Shown: positions 37,071 through 44,674 of the stretch, in pieces
Position numbering within the stretch: the first letter of the stretch is position 1
Layout of the letters: each line of letters starts with the position of its first letter
Assembly: GCF_900167415.1 (NCBI RefSeq)
Contig: NZ_FUWU01000006.1
Span: 27,377 to 91,376, forward strand
Direction: 5' to 3'
DNA length: 64,000 nucleotides
DNA from: Fibrobacter intestinalis
Lineage (GTDB): Bacteria; Fibrobacterota; Fibrobacteria; Fibrobacterales; Fibrobacteraceae
Position numbers and translations under genes: made by a program
Notes under the pieces: generated by a model
Seen by the model: only the letters and a program-made list of their open reading frames with translations
What the model was told of the DNA's origin: nothing
Database searches by the model: none

Positions 37071-37157
37071 GTTGTGTCTCGAATGTTGAATGTTTTTCGA
37101 TGCGGAAAATATAGCATATCTTTTGTCGAAATGGAATTTTACCGGAAAAATATTTGA

Positions 37158-37389
37158 TTTTTTGATTTTTGATTTTTTTAAAAAGTAAAATTTGAATGAA
37201 AAATGGCTGATTTTTTGGAAAAATGATTTTTTGAACTTTTGTTTAAAATGAAAAAGCGTTTTTAAAATGGAAAAATTTGCTGTTTTTGGAAAAACAAAAT
37301 TGGAAAAATGCGGTTTTGGAACGACTTATGGGTTGTTGTCTCTGCTGTTAAAAAGGATGTTTTGTGAAAAAATTGCTTTTTGATGAAAT
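37158..37389. other. AT-rich non-coding stretch upstream of ilvB
   Basis: Low-complexity sequence with repeated GGAAAAATG- and TTTTTGGAAA-like words and T or A tracts. It could be bent or an upstream activating region for ilvB, but nothing specific is visible. Confidence 0.4.
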
Positions 37390-37525
37390 GTGTACAATCT
37401 TCTACCAAATACTCGCTGTTGTTTTTTCAAAGCGGGAACTTTCTTCCGCAAGGGCAACTCGGTTCCCAGCTCTCAATTCTAACTCACAACTCCCCACTCT
37501 CCACTCTCAACTCCTAACTTCGTGA
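37390..37525. repeat. second copy of the mosaic intergenic element
   Basis: TGTACAATCTTC and CCAAATACTCGC match the block at 28893. TTTTTTCAAAGCGGGAACTTTC and GCAAGGGCAACTCGGTTCCC match 29145-29190. The run of CTCTCAACTC-like words to 37517 matches 29210-29232. The order of modules is the same in both places. Confidence 0.6.
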
Positions 37526-37679
37526 AAGGTCTTTGTGGGTTCTGAATATTTTTCGGAAAATTTAACCGTTAAAAAAATGAAAATCGAGGTGGATATTTTT
37601 CCTCCATAAGCGTTTTAAATAATGTCGAGAAGACGCTTTGCAAAATTTTGGCTCCGTTTGGAGTACGATTGGAGGAACG

Positions 37680-38399
37680 ATGATTGTCTGTGAAAAGGAA
37701 AATCTTCCGCGGGAACGCTTGGAACGGAGCGGTCCTGAAGGGCTTTCTACGGAAGATTTGCTCGCTTTGGTTCTGGGGCGGGGAAACGCTCGGAAAAATG
37801 TTTTCGCTCTTTCCGAGGAATTGGCGAAATTTCTTTCTCAATCGAGCCGTCGCCCGACGCTTGCGGAACTTTGCCGCATTCAGGGGCTGGGAAAGGCGAA
37901 AGCCGCGCAGATTCTCGCTTGTCTGGAGTTGTCGAGCCGCTTTTTTATTGGCACCCAGATGACGAGTATTACGACACCGGCTCACCTGGTCGCCCGCTTG
38001 TCTTTTCTCAAGTTCAAGTCGCAGGAATGTTTTACGGTGGTATCACTCAGCAGCGCCAACGGTGTTTTGGGAATTCATCTGATTACGGAGGGGCTTGTAA
38101 ACAGTACCCAGGTTCATGCGCGGGAAGTCTTTGCCGAAGCGATACGCGATCGGGCGACGGGAATCATTCTGGCGCACAACCATCCATCGGGTTCTTTAAT
38201 GGCGAGCGAGAACGACAAGGCGGTCACGAGATCGCTCAGCGCGGCTGGTCGGCTGTTGGATATTCCTATTCTGGATCATCTGATTATCTCTTTTCGGGGC
38301 TATGTCAGTTTAAAAAGGGACTTTCCGGAGCTTTTCGACGGCTATTTTCCCGAAACTTCTGAATCCGTATGTAAAAATAGAGAAACGAAGTTGCGCTAA
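37680..38399 (+). CDS. radC: RadC family JAB1/MPN domain protein
   Basis: 239 residues from the ATG at 37680, four bases after GGAGGA. The N-terminal helix-hairpin-helix region (LPRERLERSGPEGLSTEDLL, LCRIQGLGKAKAAQIL) precedes the JAMM metal site AHNHPSGSLMASENDKAVTR. The His-x-His and the Ser/Asp residues are intact. The family was once linked to DNA repair, but its true function is unsettled. Confidence 0.95.
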   Translation: MIVCEKENLPRERLERSGPEGLSTEDLLALVLGRGNARKNVFALSEELAKFLSQSSRRPTLAELCRIQGLGKAKAAQILACLELSSRFFIGTQMTSITTPAHLVARLSFLKFKSQECFTVVSLSSANGVLGIHLITEGLVNSTQVHAREVFAEAIRDRATGIILAHNHPSGSLMASENDKAVTRSLSAAGRLLDIPILDHLIISFRGYVSLKRDFPELFDGYFPETSESVCKNRETKLR

Positions 38400-38434
38400 A
38401 ACAATTTGGGAAAGACAAAAAAGTTGTTTCTAAC

Positions 38435-38475
38435 TATCTTTGAATGCAGGATTGTGGCTCGCCGGGGTCGGCGAG
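38435..38475 (+). promoter_or_regulatory. TATCTTTG box and 5' leader hairpin of the OmpA-like gene
   Basis: Exact TAnnTTTG at 38435-38442. About 16 bases later the leader has a perfect 7-bp hairpin, CTCGCCG-GGGT-CGGCGAG (38458-38475), near the expected 5' end. A hairpin there could protect the message of an abundant envelope protein. Confidence 0.45.
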
Positions 38476-38504
38476 TTGAGGATTGGTTTAAATAAGGAGA
38501 ACCA

Positions 38505-41156
38505 ATGAAAAAAGGTATCAAGTGTTTAGCGCTGCTTGGATTATCGGTTTCAGTAGCTTTTGCTCATGAAACCTTTAACCGGGACGCGCAGCTCGGCTTT
38601 GACAAAACCTATTCGGCTCAGTCGATGAAACATGGCCAGTTGGGAATCACCGTTTTGGGAGACATTTCCAATGACAAGGGCATTTTTGACGACGGGGAAT
38701 ACTATTCCAATACCGGTCGTAACCGTATTGCCGAATATTATGGCGGAAGTGCCTATATCGGTATGGCGTTTGGCATGTTCGAAATTGTGGACGTGTCCAT
38801 TATGCTGCCGTATTATTATGACCATATCGGATTCGATTCCTATACGGATGAGAATGGCAATAAAATTTCTGCGGGCGATGCTGCCAATCAGGGTTATTTG
38901 GGTAATTTGCGTGCCAGTTTGAAGTTCCGCGCTCCTCTTCCCGAAGACCAGATGTTTGACATCGCTCTTGTTTTAGGCGCGGACTTCCCGACGACCGATG
39001 CGAACAAGCGCGGCATCTGGATTCGTCGTCCGGATTATATCAATAAGGATAAAGGTGTCGGGTATGCGTTTGGCTCGAACCAGTCCATTTTCCGCACGAC
39101 CGCTGCTGTGACGATGGACCTTCGCAAAATTGATGCGGCTCCGCTCCTTTTCCATTTGAACGGCGGTTACCGTTTTACGGTCGGCAACGACGAATTCCCG
39201 AATTTCTTCTCCTTTGCCGTGGGCATGGAAGTTTATCCGCTGCCTGTCGTCTCGATTTTCGGTGAATACTACATGGATATTGCCGACGGCGACTACAAGA
39301 TTATCGACAATATGGGTATGAACGAAGCTTCTGTGGGTCTGGTGTTCCATATCGGCTCCCATCTAGACCTTCAGGTCGGCGGTCATTTCGCCATTTCCAA
39401 AGATTATACGAAGGCCCCGGTTTCGGGCGGATTCTCTCATGACGGCTCTCACCATAATTCCAATGGCACACAGGAAAAAGTGTGGCGCTACAAGACCCGC
39501 ACAACGCCCTCGGCTTACGGCTTTGGCGGCATTACCTGGTCTGGCTTCCTCATCGACCCGGATAGGGATGGTGACGGCGTTCCCGATAGCGAAGACAAGT
39601 GCCCGGATGAAGCTGGCGACAAGCGCAATGACGGTTGCCCTTGGGCGAATCCCGACTTGGATGAAGACGGCATTTGCGATTCTTGGGTTGCAGAAAAAGG
39701 CTTGCATGCGGAATTTGCTGACATTTGCGAAGGGATTGACAGATGCCCGAACGAACCGGGGAATGGTTCGGACGGCTGTCCGCTGGATAATCCGGATGTC
39801 GATGCCGATGGAGTTTGTGATCCGTGGGTAGCGCAAAAGAATATGTTGGCGCAATTCAAGGGTGTTTGCGAAGGAATCGATGAATGCCCGAGCCAAGCTG
39901 GCGACATTGCGTTCAACGGTTGCCCCTCCAAGAATCCGGACCCGGATCAAGACTCGATTTGCTCTCCGTGGGTAACGGACGAAGGCCGCCTTGCGGACTT
40001 TGCCGATGTTTGTAAGGGTTACGATATGTGTCCGGGTGAAGCGGGTCCTGTGGCTAACAAGGGTTGCCCGTGGCCTGATCCGGATGTGGATGGCGACGGT
40101 CTCTGCGACGCATGGGTGACGGAGAAGGGCCTTGGCTACTTCTTTGAAAATCCGACCGACCCGAACGTAAAACAGTGCAAGGGCGTCGACAAGTGCCCGG
40201 CGGAATACGGACCGGTTGAGAATGATGGTTGCCCGCTGGAAAATCCGGACCCGGATAAGGACAGCGTCTGCTCTCCGTGGGTCTCTGAAAAGGATATGCT
40301 CGATGATTACAAGAGCGTTTGCACCGGCGTCGATAAGTGCCCGAATGAAGCCGGTCCTCTGGCGACTGGCGGTTGCCCGACAGAAGATCCGGACATCGAT
40401 AAGGATGGTGTTTGCGATCCTTGGGTGACGCAGAAGGGAATGCTCGATGTGTTCAAGGATGTCTGCTCGGGTCTTGACAAGTGCCCGCAGGATTCCGGCT
40501 CCGTCGTGAACAATGGCTGCCCGCTGGATAATCCGGACTCCGATAATGACAGCGTTTGCGATCCTTGGGTGACGCAGAAGGGAATGCTTGACGCGTTCGT
40601 CGGCAAGTGCGCTGGCCTTGACAAGTGCCCGCTGGATTCTGGTTCCGTTTCGAACAACGGTTGCCCGCTGGATAATCCGGACTCCGATAACGACGGCGTT
40701 TGCGATCCTTGGGTGACGCAGAAGGGAATGCTTGACGCATTCGCTGGCAAGTGCGTGGGTCTTGACAAGTGCCCGTATGAAGCGGGAGCTAAAGAAGCCG
40801 ATGGTTGCCCGATGGAAGACATCAAGCTGGAAGTTTACTTCTCGAGCGGCAAGTCGAAACTCACCGCCAATTCGAAGAGAACTCTCCGCGAACTGGCCAA
40901 GAACCTGAATTCGAAAGAACGCAAGAACGAACGCTACCAGATCCTCGGTTATACGGATGACCGCGGTAAGGAAAGCGCGAACTTGAAGCTTTCTCAACAG
41001 CGTGCCAATGCGGTTGTCACCGAACTGGTGAAGAACGGCGTTGACAAGGGCCGTTTGGAAGCTGTCGGTATGGGCGAAGCGGATCCGATTGCAGACAACA
41101 GCACTGCAGAAGGCCGCGAACTGAACCGCCGCATCATGATGAAGCGTATTCAGTAA
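38505..41156 (+). CDS. OmpA-family outer-membrane protein with thrombospondin type-3 repeats
   Basis: 883 residues behind AAGGAG. A signal peptide (MKKGIKCLALLGLSVSVAFA) and a beta-barrel of about 320 residues come first. Then about nine TSP3-like calcium-binding repeats of 40-48 residues follow, each with D-x-D-x-D-G/S-x-C, a WV motif and a K-C-P segment. The C-terminal OmpA peptidoglycan-binding domain has VYFSSGKSKLTANSKRTLRE, LGYTDDRGKESANLKLSQQR and the Asp/Arg residues (RANAVV, GRELNRRI) that hold diaminopimelate. It likely ties the outer membrane to the wall. The last three repeats are almost identical at DNA level. Confidence 0.93.
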   Translation: MKKGIKCLALLGLSVSVAFAHETFNRDAQLGFDKTYSAQSMKHGQLGITVLGDISNDKGIFDDGEYYSNTGRNRIAEYYGGSAYIGMAFGMFEIVDVSIMLPYYYDHIGFDSYTDENGNKISAGDAANQGYLGNLRASLKFRAPLPEDQMFDIALVLGADFPTTDANKRGIWIRRPDYINKDKGVGYAFGSNQSIFRTTAAVTMDLRKIDAAPLLFHLNGGYRFTVGNDEFPNFFSFAVGMEVYPLPVVSIFGEYYMDIADGDYKIIDNMGMNEASVGLVFHIGSHLDLQVGGHFAISKDYTKAPVSGGFSHDGSHHNSNGTQEKVWRYKTRTTPSAYGFGGITWSGFLIDPDRDGDGVPDSEDKCPDEAGDKRNDGCPWANPDLDEDGICDSWVAEKGLHAEFADICEGIDRCPNEPGNGSDGCPLDNPDVDADGVCDPWVAQKNMLAQFKGVCEGIDECPSQAGDIAFNGCPSKNPDPDQDSICSPWVTDEGRLADFADVCKGYDMCPGEAGPVANKGCPWPDPDVDGDGLCDAWVTEKGLGYFFENPTDPNVKQCKGVDKCPAEYGPVENDGCPLENPDPDKDSVCSPWVSEKDMLDDYKSVCTGVDKCPNEAGPLATGGCPTEDPDIDKDGVCDPWVTQKGMLDVFKDVCSGLDKCPQDSGSVVNNGCPLDNPDSDNDSVCDPWVTQKGMLDAFVGKCAGLDKCPLDSGSVSNNGCPLDNPDSDNDGVCDPWVTQKGMLDAFAGKCVGLDKCPYEAGAKEADGCPMEDIKLEVYFSSGKSKLTANSKRTLRELAKNLNSKERKNERYQILGYTDDRGKESANLKLSQQRANAVVTELVKNGVDKGRLEAVGMGEADPIADNSTAEGRELNRRIMMKRIQ
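40416..40800 (+). repeat. 144-base in-frame tandem repeats in the OmpA-like gene
   Basis: GATCCTTGGGTGACGCAGAA recurs at 40416, 40560 and 40704, exactly 144 bases (48 codons) apart, with near-identical sequence between copies. The last copy diverges after about 80 bases. Confidence 0.9.
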
Positions 41157-41198
41157 GATTGACTTCTCGAGCGGGTTCTGAACGGACTCGCCCGGAAT

Positions 41199-41234
41199 GA
41201 AAAAAGACTCGGTGTTGCGCCGGGTCTTTTTTTG
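41199..41234 (+). terminator. intrinsic terminator of the OmpA-like gene
   Basis: AAAAGACTCGG pairs with CCGGGTCTTTT (one T-G pair) around a TGTTGCG loop, with a T run following. Confidence 0.9.
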
Positions 41235-41422
41235 TGTACAGTGGACTCTCGATTTTGAAAAGGTACTTTGTTTGCAAAATTTTTATCGGGAATTTTCAAC
41301 TGGCGATTTTTACAACGTGCAATGCTTTCTTGATGATTTATAAGGCTTTATAGACATTTTCATTGTTGTCTCCGTTTCCAAGTTTGGAAAGTGCTGCTCT
41401 TTTCATTCAAAGGCGTGATTTC

Positions 41423-41430
41423 TATATTGC
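41423..41430 (+). promoter_or_regulatory. TATATTGC box at the head of the biotin cluster
   Basis: A looser TAnnTTTG match, four bases (AAGC) before the ATG at 41435. No ribosome-binding site is present, in the same arrangement as ppk1 and icd. Confidence 0.4.
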
Positions 41431-41434
41431 AAGC

Positions 41435-42106
41435 ATGGAATCCTATATATTTCAGCATGTTGCATTTGAAGGATCCGGTGCCATTCTCCCTTATTTGGAA
41501 TCCCTCGGACATCACGTCCATCTGGTTCGGCTTTATGCCGACGAAGAACTTCCGCAAGCCGCCGATGTGGATTTTGCAGTCCTGCTGGGCGGCCCCATGA
41601 GTGCACTGGACGAAAGTGAATATCCGTTTCTTGCCAAAGAAAAACAGTTTTGCCGTGAAATGTTTGCAGCGAATAAACCCTTGTTGGGAATTTGTCTAGG
41701 CGCACAGATTTTGGCGAATGCTTTCTTCGCTCCGATTCGGCAGAATCCGGAAAAGGAAATCGGCTGGTTTCCGGTTGTTTTTGAAAACGGATTTTCGATA
41801 AACGTGTTTCATTGGCATGGGGAAACTTTTGATATTCCGGAATATGCGATGCCCTTGGCGTATAGCGAAGGATGCCGAAATCAGGCTTTTAAAATCGGTC
41901 GAATGATGGGGCTGCAATTCCATCTGGAAACGACGGAGGAATCCATGCGGGCGTTGTGGGAAAATGCGGCGGATGAATTAGAGTCGGCGATTTCTTCAAA
42001 AGCAAAATATGTGCAGACAAAGGAGCAAATGCTTGCTGCGGGAAAACGATACATTCCGCAGGCGAACGCTCTGTTGAAAGAATTTTTAAACGCCATTTTG
42101 GTATAG
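41435..42106 (+). CDS. class I glutamine amidotransferase
   Basis: 223 residues from the ATG at 41435; the longer frame begins in front of the promoter box. It has an intact catalytic triad: the nucleophile in GICLGAQILA, and the His and Glu in GLQFHLETT. LLGGPMSALDESEYPFLAKE and HWHGETFDIP match stand-alone GMP-synthase-like amidotransferases. It probably hydrolyses glutamine or a gamma-glutamyl compound. It is four bases upstream of bioA, so it is co-transcribed with biotin genes, an unusual partner. Its substrate is unknown. Confidence 0.85.
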   Translation: MESYIFQHVAFEGSGAILPYLESLGHHVHLVRLYADEELPQAADVDFAVLLGGPMSALDESEYPFLAKEKQFCREMFAANKPLLGICLGAQILANAFFAPIRQNPEKEIGWFPVVFENGFSINVFHWHGETFDIPEYAMPLAYSEGCRNQAFKIGRMMGLQFHLETTEESMRALWENAADELESAISSKAKYVQTKEQMLAAGKRYIPQANALLKEFLNAILV

Positions 42107-42110
42107 GCAA

Positions 42111-43421
42111 ATGAAAGAACTTCTTCAATTTGATAATGAATATCTTTGGCATCCGTATGCGGCTTTGCGGAAAACGCCTGCCCGTTTTTTAGCGCTCTCG
42201 GCGAAGGGGACCAAAATCCAGACGGCAGAAGGCCTGGAATTGATTGATGCGGTTTCAAGTTGGTGGTGCATGGCTCATGGGCATAACGCTCCCGAGATAG
42301 TCGAAGCGATTCAGGCGCAGAGTCGAAAAATGTGCCACGTGATGTTCGGCGGATTTACGCATGAACCGGCAATTGAATTGGGAGAAAAGCTGGTCTCGTT
42401 TTTGCCGAAAGGGTTGAATAAAATTTTTTATGCGGACTCGGGAAGCATTGCTGTGGAATGCGCGGCAAAAATGGCGGTTCAGTATCAATATGCCAAAGGT
42501 CATCCGGAAAAGTGCAAATTGGTGGCACTCAAAGGTGGTTATCATGGCGATACGGCGGGCGCTATGGCTTTGAGCGATCCAGATGGAATGCACATGCTCT
42601 TTCGGGGAATTATGCCGCAACATTATTTTGCGGAGCGTCCCTGTTCGCGGGCGGACGGTGCTTTTGACGAAGCGGATTTTAAGTCGATGGAAAAAGTTGT
42701 CGCTTTGCACGAAAAGGAAATTGCCGCTGTGATTTGCGAACCGGTTTTTCAGGGCGGGAACGGCATGTGGCTTTACCATGCGGAGTATTTGAAACGCTTG
42801 CGAAAACTGTGTGATGAAAAAGGCATTCTATTGATATTTGATGAAATCGCTTCGGGGTTTTATCGAACGGGACCGCGATTTGCGATGGAACATGCGGGCG
42901 TTTTGCCGGATATTGTTTGCATAGGCAAGGCTCTTACAGGAGGAAGCATCACGCTTGCTGCATGTGTGGCTTCGGAAATGGTGGCGGAAACCATCACGGA
43001 GAGTAAAATTTCGGCGTTTATGCACGGCCCGACTTATATGGCGAATCCTCTCGCTTGTGCGGCTGGAATCGCCTCGCTGAATTTGTTTGCAAATAGGGAT
43101 TACCGTTCGGAAGTTGCCCGCATTGAAAAGCGCTTAAAGCAAAATCTTTTGCCGTTGCGAAATCTTGAAAATGCAAAAGACGTGCGAGTTCTTGGGGCGA
43201 TAGGCGTTTTGGAATTGAAAGCGAAGCCCTCTGCGGAAGACGTTTTGAAAATTATTCGGAATACGGGAATTTGGCTGCGACCGTTCTGCAATTATGTTTA
43301 CACGATGCCGCCGTTGATTACGACCGATGCGGAAGTGGATAGGATTTGCGAAGCGATTCGTTTGATTGGCGAATGTGAACCTCAGCCGTCTAGCGATGGC
43401 GATGATGAATTTCATGAATAA
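42111..43421 (+). CDS. bioA: adenosylmethionine-8-amino-7-oxononanoate aminotransferase
   Basis: BioA makes 7,8-diaminopelargonate from KAPA using SAM as amino donor. 436 residues with NEYLWHPYAA (substrate end), DAVSSWWCMAHGHNAPEIVE (the WW pair typical of BioA), and GYHGDTAGAMALSD. IFDEIASGFYRTG carries the PLP Asp and GKALTGGSITLA the Schiff-base Lys. It lies between the amidotransferase and bioD. Confidence 0.95.
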   Translation: MKELLQFDNEYLWHPYAALRKTPARFLALSAKGTKIQTAEGLELIDAVSSWWCMAHGHNAPEIVEAIQAQSRKMCHVMFGGFTHEPAIELGEKLVSFLPKGLNKIFYADSGSIAVECAAKMAVQYQYAKGHPEKCKLVALKGGYHGDTAGAMALSDPDGMHMLFRGIMPQHYFAERPCSRADGAFDEADFKSMEKVVALHEKEIAAVICEPVFQGGNGMWLYHAEYLKRLRKLCDEKGILLIFDEIASGFYRTGPRFAMEHAGVLPDIVCIGKALTGGSITLAACVASEMVAETITESKISAFMHGPTYMANPLACAAGIASLNLFANRDYRSEVARIEKRLKQNLLPLRNLENAKDVRVLGAIGVLELKAKPSAEDVLKIIRNTGIWLRPFCNYVYTMPPLITTDAEVDRICEAIRLIGECEPQPSSDGDDEFHE

Positions 43422-43439
43422 GGATTGCATACAAAGGAA

Positions 43440-44153
43440 ATGAAAAACGGATATTTTGTTACAGCGACGGGCACGGATGTCGGTAAAACTTTTGTCACCG
43501 CTCTTCTGGTCAAAAAATGGCGGGAATCGGGAATCGATGCGGGCTATTACAAGGCGGCTTTAAGCGGCGCGGAATATATAAACGGCAAATGGGTCGCTGG
43601 CGACGCCGATTACGTCAAGCGAATTGCAGGTCTTCCCGACTCCCAGGAAGAGCTGGTCAGTTACATCTATAAGGAAGCTGTTTCCCCTCATCTGGCTGCC
43701 CGCAAGGAAGGCAATCCGGTGGAACTTTCCAAGGTCAAGGAAGATTTCAACGCGGCAGATGGCCGCCATGAATTTATGTTCGTAGAAGGCAGCGGTGGAA
43801 TCATTTGCCCGATACGCTATGACGAAGCTGATGCGGCGTCGGCATGCGAGAAAATCGTCCCGGATATCGCCGGCCAAAAAATTTTTCTGACGGATATTAT
43901 GAAAACGGTAAATCTTCCGCTTTTGATTGTGACTACCGCTGCTCTCGGAAGCATAAACGCCTGCGTTTTGACCGTTGAATACGCTCGTCAGCAAAAACTT
44001 GAAATTCGAGGAATTATCGTGAATCGCTACGGCGCAAGCGGCAACCTGCAAATGGAAGACGATAATATCTTCATGATGCAGGAAATGACGAATCTCCCCT
44101 TACTCGCCAAAATAAAACAAGGCGATACCGACCTAGGCACCGCCCCATTCTAA
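43440..44153 (+). CDS. bioD: dethiobiotin synthetase
   Basis: BioD carboxylates diaminopelargonate and closes the ring with ATP. The product has 237 residues, with the P-loop TATGTDVGKTFVTALL, the Lys in YYKAALSGA, and VEGSGGIICPI. ATG 43440 is used because it directly starts the NGYFVTATGTDVGKT core, although AAAGGAA is unusually close. A TTG at 43425 is an alternative. bioF and bioB are not in the window. Confidence 0.93.
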   Translation: MKNGYFVTATGTDVGKTFVTALLVKKWRESGIDAGYYKAALSGAEYINGKWVAGDADYVKRIAGLPDSQEELVSYIYKEAVSPHLAARKEGNPVELSKVKEDFNAADGRHEFMFVEGSGGIICPIRYDEADAASACEKIVPDIAGQKIFLTDIMKTVNLPLLIVTTAALGSINACVLTVEYARQQKLEIRGIIVNRYGASGNLQMEDDNIFMMQEMTNLPLLAKIKQGDTDLGTAPF

Positions 44154-44216
44154 AAGTTTGCGGATTTCTAGCAAGGTTAGCATCTGCTTATCAACTCTCC
44201 CAATTTGCTTGGTTAG

Positions 44217-44347
44217 CGACTAGTGATTAGTGCCCTTCGACTAGTTCGACAGGCGGTTACAGAGCTGTGCACTAACCAGCGGCAGCTGTGCTTCGACTGG
44301 CTCAGCAACCGGCGGTCCCTGAGTTTATCGAAGGGCAGGGATCGGTT
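44217..44347. repeat. TTCGACAGGCTCAG-type repeat cluster downstream of bioD
   Basis: Contains CCCTTCGACTAGTTCGACAG, GCTTCGACTGGCTCAGCAAC and CCCTGAGTTTATCGAAGGGC, with CACTAACC between them. The units are in both orientations and match the clusters near 548 and 30421. Confidence 0.65.
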
Positions 44348-44386
44348 GGAAGTATAGGAGAAACGGCTAGCCAGAATGCAAAGTGC

Positions 44387-44476
44387 CTCGCAGTCTGCGA
44401 GAAGAAATTCATCCTGTGAAAGAAAATGCCCATTTTGAAAAAGAGTTTCCCTCTTACAAAAAGAAATCCTCACCCC
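44387..44476. repeat. GAAAAA-TTC repeat block
   Basis: CTCGCAGTCTGCGAG (itself palindromic) is followed by AAGAAATTCATCCTGTGAAA and two or three further units. About 35 bases are nearly identical to the inverse of 28955-28990. The rest of the gap to 44650 shows no gene. Confidence 0.6.
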
Positions 44477-44662
44477 TAAGTGTTAATTTGTAAACAACTT
44501 GTAGAAATACAAGAACGCTTAGCAAAACGCCATATCCCCCGCAACACCTGGGTCATCACATTCTTTAGAACTACATAAACAACGTCCCAATTTCCAAATA
44601 GATTTTACAAATTCTTTTCATTTCCTTTTCAACAAAAACACTTCATTTTTTCACTTGCCTTT

Positions 44663-44670
44663 TATCTTTA
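44663..44670 (+). promoter_or_regulatory. TATCTTTA box before ppk1
   Basis: Seven of eight positions of TATCTTTG, four bases (AGGC) before the ppk1 ATG, with no room for a leader. Confidence 0.5.
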
Positions 44671-44674
44671 AGGC

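Noticed and set aside
37158..37389. AT-rich stretch as a replication origin or partition site
   Set aside because: There are no DnaA-box clusters and no dnaA, dnaN or parAB nearby. It looks like plain low-complexity upstream sequence.
39363..40997. Repetitive long frame antisense to the OmpA/TSP3 gene
   Set aside because: Its repeats are the reverse complement of the TSP3 repeats, and the plus strand encodes the recognised domains.
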